NCBI RefSeq assembly: GCF_001238275.1
Contig: NZ_LGTB01000057.1
Location: forward strand, 1-50,757
DNA from: Bradyrhizobium viridifuturi
GTDB taxonomy: Bacteria; Pseudomonadota; Alphaproteobacteria; Rhizobiales; Xanthobacteraceae
Direction: 5' to 3'
DNA length: 50,757 nt
Under the pieces are notes generated by a model that worked only from the letters and a program-made list of their open reading frames with translations, did not search any database and was not told where the DNA came from. Numbering within the stretch: the stretch's first letter is position 1; the number at the start of each line of letters is the position of its first letter. The position numbers and the translations under genes were made by a program. Below, piece by piece: positions 35,515 to 43,058 of this stretch.

Positions 35515-35717
35515 TTGTCGATATCGACGATGGCGAGGCAGATATTCGTGCCGTACCCGCAAAGCCGAGCACCGACGCGACCGGCCTTCTTCAGATCCGG
35601 AGTGATAGTTTCGACCTGAACGACGTGCAGCTTGCCGGGTCGGACCTTCAACTTTACGTCCTTGTCGTCGGAGACGATCAAGCTCACCTTCGGCTTCTTG
35701 GTCGGTTTTCGCGCCAT
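35511..35717 (-). CDS. 68-residue candidate RiPP precursor peptide
   Basis: ATG 35717 is preceded by GGGAGGAA at 4 to 11 bases. The peptide starts MARKPTKKPKVSLIVSDDKD, has a middle VKLKVRPGKLHVVQVETITP, and ends VGARLCGYGTNICLAIVDID-Lys. It has just two Cys (53 and 60), both in the last 20 residues, surrounded by Gly, Tyr, Thr and Asn, like a core after a leader. The stop overlaps the radical SAM start, so the two are translated together. This suggests a precursor modified by that enzyme, perhaps by a Cys crosslink. No leader cleavage motif such as GG is obvious. Alternatively it is a small accessory subunit. Confidence 0.7.
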   Translation of the reverse strand: MARKPTKKPKVSLIVSDDKDVKLKVRPGKLHVVQVETITPDLKKAGRVGARLCGYGTNICLAIVDIDK

Positions 35718-36001
35718 GGCTTCCTCCCGCCCCGTTTTCCGTGAACAACCTATGGTCGCATATTCTTCGCAATCGTCAAGTGCAGCCTTTTGCCCGTCTG
35801 AACTTAGGAATCCATGACGGCGGCGTGCGCCTGGCATCGAAGCCGTATCGAGGCTAAGCGTCCAGCGAACTCGTTTTCAATCGCTCCACCGGGTTTCGCC
35901 GATGATGTGGGTACGCGACTTCGCGACGGCCGTCGACGGCAGGCACGTCGGCAAGTCCGTCGGCAGGGTCGTAGCCGGTGGTGGACCGATTGAGACTTTG
36001 G

Positions 36002-37047
36002 TCAGGTGGCGTTCAAGGTCGCTTCGGCTGCTTTAATCTTGCCGAGGATATCCTCGAAAGAAGGGATTCCTCCGAAGATCATGCCGGCCATCTTCTGGTA
36101 GTCCGCCTTCAAAGGTTCGAGCATGCCGTCGACCGGTACGATACCGAACGTTCCGGGAGTCGCCTGGTCGAGATCGAGAGGCTTCCGGTTGAAGTAGAGG
36201 CGGGCATGGCGAACGCAGCTTTCCGCGAGCTCCAGATCTTTCAGTGCGGCTTCGCCGTGTTCGGAGGTCAGAAGCCGGAATATATCGTAGTAATGGCGCG
36301 ACAATCGCTGCCCGTCCTTGTAGAGCTCCCCTCTGTTCTGGAACCAGTGTCGCTGTCCGTGCAGGATGATGATCTTGTCCCAGAACGTCCTCTCGGGCTT
36401 GATCGTCAGCACGTTTGGCACGGTGAGGTCCAGGCCGTCGGTGTCGGTGGCAGAATACGGACTGATCGTTTTCGTCTCATGCGGATCGAGCGCCGACTTG
36501 GCGCCGGATTCGATCTTCACGACGCGTCGGACGTACCGCTCGTCGGAATCCGCGAATGCGCTTGGATAGTGGAAGAGCAGGGATTGAACGTCGGGGTCGT
36601 CCGGATCGGGCTCGATCTTGAACGTCAGTCCTTCGAGCTCACCAGCGGCGAAGTTCGTCAGCGCGTTCTGGAATTCGCCGTTAATGAAACTGCTGCACCG
36701 CTCCTTTATTTCGTCAAGCTTTCGCTTGCGTTCGTTCGATCCCATCGCGCGGAGATCGTCGTCTGACGGGAAGTTTTCGCCGGGCAGGTCGTCGCGGAAT
36801 ACGGTGATGTCGATGTCTTCCGAGAACCGCTGGATCAGATCGAAGGCCTTCGAGAGTGACGTGCCGCGCCCTTGAAAAGCAGACGCTGCTCGATGCCCGC
36901 CTTGTTGTAGAGCGCGTCGAGGATCCAACAGACCCAGAAGTCCTTTTCGATGTTCTCCGGGGGGCAGGAGAGACGCTGTCCGGTTTGTTGGAACAGTCCC
37001 CGCCGGTCTTCAGCGCTTGCTCGAATGATCTGCGGCAGGTCGGTCAT
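36002..37047 (-). pseudogene. abiEii: AbiEii nucleotidyltransferase toxin, frameshifted in the nucleotide-binding loop
   Basis: ATG 37047 opens MTDLPQIIRASAEDRRGLFQ and continues CPPENIEKDFWVCWILDALY to RLLFKG, then runs out of frame. Another frame resumes with GTSLSKAFDLIQRFSEDIDI and continues intact to 36002 (LERTFWDK-type region: LTIKPERTFWDKIIILHGQR). The DNA reads GGGCGCGGCACG where GGGCGGCACG would keep FKGGTSLSKAF, so two extra bases (GC) sit in the GG(T)S loop that binds the nucleotide. The later DxD (SEDIDI) is intact. The family modifies tRNA or other targets with nucleotides and is the toxin of type IV AbiE modules. As written no active toxin can be made. It starts 9 bases after the AbiEi stop. 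Confidence 0.85.
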
Positions 37048-37056
37048 GATCGCATC

Positions 37057-37725
37057 TCATTGGCCGCGGATCGGCGGGAGCGGATCTGGCGCCGTTGCGT
37101 CGGACTTGAGGATATCTTTTACGATAGGAACGAGCCAGTCGGGGAGATCACCCAAGTGGTCCTGCAAATCCTTTCGCATGCGGTGCCCGTCGTCGCCGTC
37201 GTTCAGGATGGACTTGAGGCGCTTTGCGATCTTGTCGCCATCCGAAGGAAGAACGTCGCGCAGCCAAATCAGAGCTTGCACCAACTGCGCGGCCGGGCGG
37301 TCAGCCCACAGAAGTCGACTTGGCGCGACTTTCTTGAAGTCGATGACCATTTGGTCGAGTTGGATCGGCTTCACGCGGGCGTCCGTCCACACGACCACCT
37401 TCGCCGGCACGGCGTTGGTAAGTCCCAAGTTGTTGGCGGCGGTTATTCCGTCGACCAGTACTTTGGCGCCGTCCCGTCTCGCGACCGCCTGAATCACCGA
37501 CTTGTAGTCCGGTGGCGAAATCTTCTTCGTCAGTTGGTTGGTGCGAGGAAGATCGTAGAGACCTTGGTCGATGCGCCTGATGCGGTTGTCACTCCGGAGG
37601 CGGTGGAGGGCGACGTCGACAGCCGATCGAGTGCCGGTGTCCGCAAAATCGCGTGCGGTCCATACCTTGCTCGGCTGAGGGTCATGGCTCATCCGATCGT
37701 ATATCTGGTTCGCTGTGCTAGCCAT
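37057..37725 (-). CDS. abiEi: AbiEi antitoxin (DUF6088-like)
   Basis: The protein has 222 residues from ATG 37725. The N-terminal winged helix, VWTARDFADTGTRSAVDVAL then HRLRSDNRIRRIDQGLYDLP, is typical of AbiEi antitoxins, followed by a domain with YKSVIQAVARRDGAKVLVDG and AANNLGLTNAVPAKVVVWTD. The C-terminal part is helical and basic. AbiEi represses its own operon and, in type IV systems, counteracts AbiEii without binding it directly. It is intact although its toxin is frameshifted, which is a survivable state. Two palindromes upstream look like its operators. Confidence 0.87.
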   Translation of the reverse strand: MASTANQIYDRMSHDPQPSKVWTARDFADTGTRSAVDVALHRLRSDNRIRRIDQGLYDLPRTNQLTKKISPPDYKSVIQAVARRDGAKVLVDGITAANNLGLTNAVPAKVVVWTDARVKPIQLDQMVIDFKKVAPSRLLWADRPAAQLVQALIWLRDVLPSDGDKIAKRLKSILNDGDDGHRMRKDLQDHLGDLPDWLVPIVKDILKSDATAPDPLPPIRGQ

Positions 37726-37737
37726 TTTACGGTTCCA

Positions 37738-37768
37738 TTGTAAGAAATTTGCGCCTTAAATCTTACAA
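37738..37768 (-). promoter_or_regulatory. AbiEi operator 1, inverted repeat over the promoter
   Basis: TTGTAAGA (37738-37745) and TCTTACAA (37761-37768) form a perfect 8-base inverted repeat 15 bases apart, 13 bases before the AbiEi start. A leftward -35 TTGACT (AGTCAA on +, 37769-37774) directly abuts it, with a weak -10 CAAATT 17 bases on, so the repeat covers the spacer and -10. AbiEi proteins are known to repress through inverted repeats of this kind. Confidence 0.7.
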
Positions 37769-37780
37769 AGTCAAGACCCT

Positions 37781-37807
37781 GTAAGAAATATGACTCATAT
37801 TCCTTAC
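37781..37807. promoter_or_regulatory. AbiEi operator 2, 27-base near-perfect palindrome
   Basis: GTAAG-A-AATATG-ACT-CATATT-C-CTTAC matches its reverse complement at every position except the central base and one pair of positions. Its half-site (GTAAGnAAT) equals that of operator 1. It lies just upstream of the -35 of the AbiEi promoter and 36 bases before the divergent AbiEi-like pseudogene, so it could control both. Confidence 0.7.
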
Positions 37808-37843
37808 GACCGGTTGGTTTGGAAAAGTGCTAATTTACTTAGT

Positions 37844-38638
37844 ATGGCTGAGCAAAAGGACAGAAAGCTAAACAAGCTCGAAAGGACTCTCCCGCAGGGG
37901 CTTCTGGTCGATGCAGCCTGGATGGAACGGCATGGATATTCCACCAGCCTGCGCAATACGTATCGGCCGGTTGGCTCGTTCAGCCGGCGCGGGGAACCTT
38001 CAAGCGCCCGCTCGGCGAACTCTCCTGGCAGAGTGTCGTCGTTTCACTCCAGCGATTGCTCGGCTCCGATCTCGTCGTTGGCGGACGTACCGCCATCGAA
38101 GCGCAAGGCCTCGGCCACTACTTGAGCCAGGCGGGTCCTTCGACCGTACATCTATATGGAACGTGGCCTGCTCCCGGCTGGCTCGGCAAACTCCCGCTCA
38201 AACAGAAATTCCGCGTTCACCGCACGCAAAGCCTGTTCAAAACGCACGGGAGCCTGCCCGGATCAAAGTCGGGAACGACGCGAGAAATACCGGGACCATT
38301 CGACTGGCCTCTCACGGTATCGACGCCCGAACGTGCGTTCCTCGAACTGCTCGACGAATTGCCCCGCCACGAAAGCTTCCATCAGGTCGATGCTCCTGGC
38401 GGAAGGCTTGAGGAGCCTGAGTCCCCGGCGGCTGCAAACGCTTCTGAACGACTGCAAAAGCGTCAAGGTAAAACGACTGTTCTTCTGGTTGGCGGAGCGA
38501 CATCAGCACGCTTGGCTCAAACACATCGACAAGTCGAAAGTCAATCTCGGCAGGGGAAAGCGAATGCTCGTCAAGGGCGGCAGACTCGACACCAAATACC
38601 TCATAACCATCCCGGACGACCTCAATGCCCCTGTCTGA
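37844..38638 (+). pseudogene. Second AbiEi-family antitoxin, two frameshifts
   Basis: ATG 37844 starts MAEQKDRKLNKLERTLPQGL and reads AAWMERHGYSTSLR. One base appears lost near 37953 (CGCAAT for CGCCAAT), after which the next frame reads QYVSAGWLVQPARGTFKRPL, VVGGRTAIEAQGLGHYLSQA and STPERAFLELLDELPRHESF. Two bases seem lost near 38391, and the third frame continues LLAEGLRSLSPRRLQTLLND to the stop at 38638 (KGGRLDTKYLITIPDD). This is a complete AbiEi-like protein of about 265 residues when repaired, of a different subtype from the one at 37057. Its toxin partner should follow; only an unconvincing start (MPLSEKLGIK) overlaps the stop. Confidence 0.82.
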
Positions 38639-39038
38639 AAAACTCGGCATCAAGTGGTGGCCTTGTTGATCGGGACCCCCTCCGCCGCGGCGATCCCGAT
38701 TTTGTGGCGAGCCGTTCCCTTTCTGCCGGGGCTCCATTCCGGCCTATAAATTCTTTGAATAAATCAATCCAATAGAGCGCAATAGGCCAGCAGCTTTCGC
38801 CGCTTCCGCTGGCATCCAAATTGGCGCTTGATCCTGTTTTGTTCTCATCTAGAATATATTCCCAAATAGAGCGGCTCGCCCTGAGGCGTGGCCGTACGTC
38901 GACATGTCGATGATGCCTTCCGTGGAAAATCCCCCGGCCAGGTCGATATCGGCGACTCGGATGTGGACATCGAGAGCGGCGACATCGCAATCGCGCGCGG
39001 AAGGTGTTCAATCCTGCTCTACGATGACAGGGGAATTC
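38639..39038. other. Stretch of 400 bases between AbiEi pseudogene and DUF2130 gene
   Basis: The expected AbiEii gene after the antitoxin is missing: the frame MPLSEKLGIKWW beginning 38625 stops within a few codons. The rest holds no supported gene. An AT-rich block near 38830-38870 may contain the promoter of the DUF2130 gene. Confidence 0.45.
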
Positions 39039-40352
39039 ATGAGTTTCAAAGTAACCGCAGCCGGCGCTTCACACGAACCTACCCTGCATTGTCCCAACTG
39101 CAATCACGAGATCCGGTTGACGGAATCACTGGCCGCTCCCCTCCTCGCTGAAACCCGTCAGCGCTTTCAACAGCAGCTGGCCGGCAAAGATGCAGAGATG
39201 GAGCGTAAGACCGAGGCACTGCGGCTGGAACGCGAGCAGGTCGCTAAGGACCGCGAGCAAATCGAGGACCACGTTGCGAAGCGATTGACCGCCGAACGAG
39301 CCCAGCTGGTCGCGGCCGAAAGCAAGAAGGCGCGAGAGGCGGCCGCAGCCGAGCTGCAGGCGAAGGAAGCGGAAACCGCGGAGCTGCGAGCCAGCCTGCT
39401 TACAAACAACGCAAAGCTCGCCGAGGCCCAAAAACAGCAAGCCGAACTGATGCGACAGCAGCGCGCACTCGAAGAGGAAAAGCGCGAACTCGACCTGACA
39501 ATAGAGAAGCGCGTGCAGGCCTCAATCAGCGAAATCCAGATCAAGGCCAGGCAGGAAGCCGACGAGGCTGCGCGCTTACGCGTTGCCGAGAAGGACCAGA
39601 CCATCGAGTCGATGTCCCGAACGATCGAGGAGCTCAAGCGCAAGGCCGAGCAGGGATCACAGCAATCCCAAGGGGAAGTGCTCGAGCTCGAGCTCGAAGA
39701 GCTTCTGCGCGGACGTTTTCCGACCGACTCGATTGAGCCGATTGGAAAAGGTGAGCTCGGGGCGGACGTTATTCAACAGGTGAATGGTGCTATTGGCCAA
39801 TCTGCCGGCATCATCCTTTGGGAAACCAAACGCACCAAGGCATGGAGTGATGGGTGGCTCGCTAAATTGCGTGACGACCAGCGCCGTTCCGGCGCCGACG
39901 TCGCTCTGATCATCTCCCATGCGCTGCCGAAACAAATCGAGCAATTTGATCTCGTCGACGGCGTATGGGTGGCTCATCCGCGTTGCGCATTGCCGGTCGC
40001 CGTGGCGCTCCGCCAGGGTCTGATCGACGTGAGCAGTTCACGCCTCGTTCAGCAGGGCCAGCAGACCAAGATGGAGCAGGTCTATCACTACCTGACAGGC
40101 ACGAAGTTTCGACAGCGGGTCGAAGCTGTCGTTGAGAAATTCAACGATATGCGCGAGGACCTCGACAAGGAGCGCAAGTTTATGGGCCGGCAATGGGCCA
40201 AGCGGGAAACCCAAATCCTCGCCGTCATCGATTCGACCGTAGGCATGGTCGGCGACCTGCAGGCAATTGCCGGTAAGGCCATGCCGGATATTCCAAGCCT
40301 AGATACTCCGTTGTTGGAGAACGCTGTTGAGGTCGAACGAAAAGCTGGATGA
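39039..40352 (+). CDS. DUF2130 coiled-coil nuclease-like protein
   Basis: The protein has 437 residues from ATG 39039 (AGGGGA upstream; ATG 39024 is the other option). An N-terminal CxxC pair (LHCPNCNHEIRL) is followed by a long coiled coil (about residues 30-230) and a C-terminal DUF2130 domain. That domain has LELEELLRGRFPTDSIEPIG, KGELGADVIQQVNG and IILWETKRTKAWSDGWLAKL, the E...D...ExK pattern of PD-(D/E)XK enzymes. Later text (RQWAKRETQILAVIDSTVGM) is characteristic of the family. Its function is not established; a DNA-processing role is inferred from the fold. It stands alone, just outside the AbiE locus. Confidence 0.83.
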   Translation: MSFKVTAAGASHEPTLHCPNCNHEIRLTESLAAPLLAETRQRFQQQLAGKDAEMERKTEALRLEREQVAKDREQIEDHVAKRLTAERAQLVAAESKKAREAAAAELQAKEAETAELRASLLTNNAKLAEAQKQQAELMRQQRALEEEKRELDLTIEKRVQASISEIQIKARQEADEAARLRVAEKDQTIESMSRTIEELKRKAEQGSQQSQGEVLELELEELLRGRFPTDSIEPIGKGELGADVIQQVNGAIGQSAGIILWETKRTKAWSDGWLAKLRDDQRRSGADVALIISHALPKQIEQFDLVDGVWVAHPRCALPVAVALRQGLIDVSSSRLVQQGQQTKMEQVYHYLTGTKFRQRVEAVVEKFNDMREDLDKERKFMGRQWAKRETQILAVIDSTVGMVGDLQAIAGKAMPDIPSLDTPLLENAVEVERKAG

Positions 40353-40571
40353 TCCCTCCCCAAGCCTCTTTACGGTGCATCCGCGCGCGAGCCGCCTAGG
40401 ATCGCATGCAGACTTCGGCCGGCTGTTCACGTCAAGCGCGTAACCAGAAGCGGGCAGTTCGCGGTCGCATTGCACGCCGAACCGTGCTCTCTCGTCATTC
40501 TGAATCGCAGCCCTGCGCTAACGGGGAACGAACGACGGACATAAGGATTCGTCGTATCAGGAGCTTTCTCA

Positions 40572-40835
40572 ATGCTGATGGCGCGTGAACGAGGGCCAGC
40601 GATACGGACGCTGCGCGGATGGGCGATCCAGGTGCTCCAGGAAGCGGGCGCCATCCGCGAGTGCGAAGAACACGGTTGGATGCAAGATCGCGCCGATCCG
40701 CATGCACGGGAGCGGGCCATTGATATCGCTCGTAGAGACCCGCCAGCAGGCGTCTCCCTTGATGCAGCGGCGGCCGAGGTTCGCGACGTACTGAACTCGA
40801 TCGGAGATACCTGTCCGGAATGCCCCGCAGACTAA
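40572..40835 (+). CDS. Small conserved hypothetical protein (87 aa)
   Basis: ATG 40572 begins MLMARERGPAIRTLRGWAIQ and continues REDxx-like acidic and helical text: VLQEAGAIRECEEHGWMQDR, DIARRDPPAGVSLDAAAAEV, ending in DTCPECPAD. A short form of this protein is common in Bradyrhizobium by my recollection, without assigned role. The C-terminal CPEC is a single CxxC. A GAGC lies 9 to 12 bases upstream. It has no operon partner in its orientation. Confidence 0.6.
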   Translation: MLMARERGPAIRTLRGWAIQVLQEAGAIRECEEHGWMQDRADPHARERAIDIARRDPPAGVSLDAAAAEVRDVLNSIGDTCPECPAD

Positions 40836-40876
40836 GGGCTGGTGTTAAGCCTCAACGTCGGCCCGGCCTTCCCATT

Positions 40877-41065
40877 TCAGCGACCCAGCCTCTTTTCGAC
40901 GCGCTTACGAGAATTGCCGACCTTTTTGACGGCCTTCTTCACGGCCGACGCCGAGCGGCCCGTCTTCTTCGCTTCGTACCGGACTTCGTAGTCCTGTCCC
41001 TTGGCTACCCGGGCTCGGTCCTGTTTGCGCCCACGCGCGGTCTTTGTCTTCTTCGCTGCAGCCAC
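40877..41065 (-). CDS. DUF3606-like small basic protein
   Basis: The GTG at 41065 is chosen because GAGGAG lies 7 to 12 bases upstream. The 62-residue protein begins VAAAKKTKTARGRKQDRARV and contains GQDYEVRYEAKKTGRSASAV, then KKAVKKVGNSRKRVEKRLG, the pattern of DUF3606 proteins, which are small, very basic and probably helical. DNA or RNA binding is possible from charge, but no function is known. It is the last gene of a leftward run of small genes. Confidence 0.7.
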   Translation of the reverse strand: MAAAKKTKTARGRKQDRARVAKGQDYEVRYEAKKTGRSASAVKKAVKKVGNSRKRVEKRLGR

Positions 41066-41182
41066 TGGCTTCTCCTCTTGCAAATGATGCCGGTGCAACG
41101 CCGCAAGGATTCGCTGGGTTCCTTCTTGGCGCATACTCTTCGGGCGCAGCGGAAGGGAGTTGTCCAGTCGTCGGTAGCTCGC

Positions 41183-41320
41183 TCAGTGGCCGCAGGAATG
41201 CTCGAGCATGGTAGGAATCCATCCGTCGAGAAGCAGGCCATCCCAAGATACGACCCCTTCATCCCATTTGGCGCCGTGCTCGCGGTACATCGAGGCCAAC
41301 TGGGGTCTCCATTCGATCAT
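41183..41320 (-). CDS. Very short hypothetical ORF (45 aa), possibly 5'-frameshifted
   Basis: The frame from ATG 41320 reads MIEWRPQLASMYREHGAKWD then GVVSWDGLLLDGWIPTMLEH and ends SCGH. The composition is protein-like, and the same frame stays open upstream (ACQVHDGLNDQ) back to the previous gene's stop but without a start codon. An alternative start METFDPDRM at 41374 is in another frame and might be the true N-terminus before a frameshift. Unknown family. Confidence 0.35.
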   Translation of the reverse strand: MIEWRPQLASMYREHGAKWDEGVVSWDGLLLDGWIPTMLEHSCGH

Positions 41321-41380
41321 CTGATCGTTGAGCCCATCGTGGACCTGACATGCGATCCGGATCGAACGTCTCCATAGAAT

Positions 41381-41551
41381 TCACGCGGGATGTCCAGGAT
41401 CGACATCCTTCGGCGTCTTCTTCTCACGCTGAGGGGTCATCTTCGCCGGGCTTTCTTTGCCAGGGACACCGCGGGGACCGAGCTCTTCGCGCTGGATATC
41501 GTCTTCGGAGTGTTCCGGCTCGACGCCATTGATGGGCCTATCGGGCATCAT
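41381..41551 (-). CDS. Tiny hydrophilic hypothetical protein (56 aa)
   Basis: ATG 41551 overlaps the stop of the DUF3072-like gene (ATGA) and has GAGGA 6 to 10 bases upstream. The frame reads MMPDRPINGVEPEHSEDDIQ and continues PRGVPGKESPAKMTPQREKK to GHPA at 41383. It is rich in Pro, Glu and Lys, probably disordered. It is too short for ordinary gene-finders but is supported by coupling. I cannot give a function. Confidence 0.5.
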   Translation of the reverse strand: MMPDRPINGVEPEHSEDDIQREELGPRGVPGKESPAKMTPQREKKTPKDVDPGHPA

Positions 41552-41853
41552 TCCATCCTCGCTTTGTCCTTCAGGTCGCGGATCCGGATCTCGGCTTCCT
41601 CCTTCGAGGTCACGATCTCCGATTCATCAGGTACGCGCGCTATCGCGCTGAGCCTCTTCAGCTCGGCGAGTTGTTCCGAGGTGGGCTTTTCCATTCTCGA
41701 TTCCCCAATCGCTTGCACGACGGCTTCGTCATCGAGCACGTCCAGCAGCTGGTTTATGGTCTGGTCGCAATCTCTGGGACCGGGCTCGACATGACGGGCC
41801 AGAATGCCCTGAGCCTCTTGCACTGCCTTCAGCACTCGCTTGTCCGGATCCAT
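41548..41853 (-). CDS. DUF3072-domain hypothetical protein
   Basis: The protein has 101 residues from ATG 41853, with GGAG 9 to 12 bases upstream. The N-terminal half (MDPDKRVLKAVQEAQGILAR, then TINQLLDVLDDEAVVQAIGE) is one helical unit often seen alone in rhizobia. The C-terminal half (EKPTSEQLAELKRLSAIARV, SKEEAEIRIRDLKDKAR) is a DUF3072 module: a short helix-turn-helix-like unit without known role. The joining of the two could be a genuine fusion. It overlaps the next small gene by 4 bases. Confidence 0.68.
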   Translation of the reverse strand: MDPDKRVLKAVQEAQGILARHVEPGPRDCDQTINQLLDVLDDEAVVQAIGESRMEKPTSEQLAELKRLSAIARVPDESEIVTSKEEAEIRIRDLKDKARME

Positions 41854-41911
41854 GACCGGCACTCCAGATACTCTGAAGGCAGACGCCCCTAAGAACGGCG
41901 CGTTCCTTTGC

Positions 41912-42826
41912 TCAGGCCCTTGAACGAGCTTGCCCGGAGAAGGCCTCGGAGGTGATATCGCGATACTCGATGTCCGCGTAGAACTTGGGCTCGACCCAGG
42001 TGGCCTCTGGCTTCCTGATGGTCTTCGTGAGCTTCTGCTTCGGGCTTACGACTGTATCGAGCGCCTTGCGGATCTGCGCGGAGGTGGTCCGGCTCCATCC
42101 CGTGCCGACCTTGCCCATGTAGACAAGGTTCTTGCCTTCCCTCTTGCCCAAATAGAGAGCGGCTACGCCGGACGGGTCCTTGACGAAGCCGACCACGGGG
42201 AATTTGCCCTTCTGAATGACCTTGACCTTCTGCCAGGCCTCCACCCGATCCGACCGGTAGGGCGCGTCCACGCGCTTGGAGACGATGCCTTCGTAGTTCA
42301 ACCTGCGGGCGGCGGCGAACAGCGCTTGGCCGTCTCCTTCGTGGTGCTCGCCATAGAGGACTGGCTCCTCGACCCTGTGTTCGTCGATCAGCTCCTTGAG
42401 TAGCCTCTTCCGCTCGATTTGCGGCTCCTTGCGCAAATCTCTGCCGTCCAGCCAAAGCAGATCGAAAGCGAAGTAGACCAGTCGATCCTGATCGCCTCTG
42501 CCGAGATCCGCCTGTAGTTCGGAGAAGTTCGTTCGTCCCTCATGGATGACGACGACTTCGCCATCGACGATGGCCTGACCTTCGATATCGAAGGCGCCAG
42601 CTATCCGAGAGAACCTGCTGACCCAGTTGTAGCCATTGCGCGTGTAGGCCCGACGGTCGTCGCCGTCGATGCGGAGCTGGATGCGGTAGCCGTCGTATTT
42701 GATTTCGTGAATCCACCGCGAACCCGAAGGTGCATTCATCTTCAGGGTCGCAAGCTGGGGACTTATGAACCCCGGCATCGGAGGGGCTTTCGGCTCCGCG
42801 GCCGGTGCCTTGGTACGCTTTGCCAC
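41912..42826 (-). CDS. ATP-dependent DNA ligase, LigD-type ligase domain alone
   Basis: The protein has 304 residues from GTG 42826 (TTG 42835 possible). The nucleotidyltransferase domain has the adenylated lysine in EIKYDGYRIQ (Lys43), then AIVDGEVVVI, FAFDLLWLDG, YEGIVSKR and WQKVK, the ligase motifs I, III, IIIa, IV and V in order. The remaining roughly 95 residues form an OB fold (FPVVGFVKDPSGVAALYLGK). No polymerase or phosphoesterase domain is present, so this is a stand-alone ligase of the kind that works in end-joining or repair. No Ku gene is in the window. A terminator-like hairpin lies just upstream of its start. Confidence 0.87.
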   Translation of the reverse strand: MAKRTKAPAAEPKAPPMPGFISPQLATLKMNAPSGSRWIHEIKYDGYRIQLRIDGDDRRAYTRNGYNWVSRFSRIAGAFDIEGQAIVDGEVVVIHEGRTNFSELQADLGRGDQDRLVYFAFDLLWLDGRDLRKEPQIERKRLLKELIDEHRVEEPVLYGEHHEGDGQALFAAARRLNYEGIVSKRVDAPYRSDRVEAWQKVKVIQKGKFPVVGFVKDPSGVAALYLGKREGKNLVYMGKVGTGWSRTTSAQIRKALDTVVSPKQKLTKTIRKPEATWVEPKFYADIEYRDITSEAFSGQARSRA

Positions 42827-42839
42827 GCTACGCAACTCA

Positions 42840-42876
42840 CAAAAAACCCACCGCCGGTCGGGCCGACGGCGGGCAG
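42840..42876 (-). terminator. Rho-independent terminator-like hairpin directly before the ligase start
   Basis: On the minus strand, CCCGCCGTCGG-CC-CGACCGGCGGTGGG is followed by TTTTTT (aaaaaa at 42840-42845 on +). The stem is GC-rich with one bulge. The T-run ends 13 bases before the GTG of the ligase. There is no obvious leftward gene upstream for it to terminate, so it may be a leader attenuator or the end of an unseen transcript. Confidence 0.6.
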
Positions 42877-43058
42877 TTTACCTACCTTACTCAACGAGTC
42901 TTCCAACTTCGAAGGCCTTCGCGTGTTCCGAAGGGGCAGAGGTGTGGTCGTCACGCCCGCCGCAGCCGCCGCGCCCTAGGGTTCCTGTCGGTCCGCCGGA
43001 CCTCCATCCTCATCGAATTCAAACGAACTATGGGCGAGAGCCGGCGTTTACTGAGATC

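Noticed and set aside
42840..42960. Possible tRNA or small structured RNA upstream of the ligase
   Set aside because: The hairpin lacks a cloverleaf and a GTTCGAATC-like arm; a terminator explains it.
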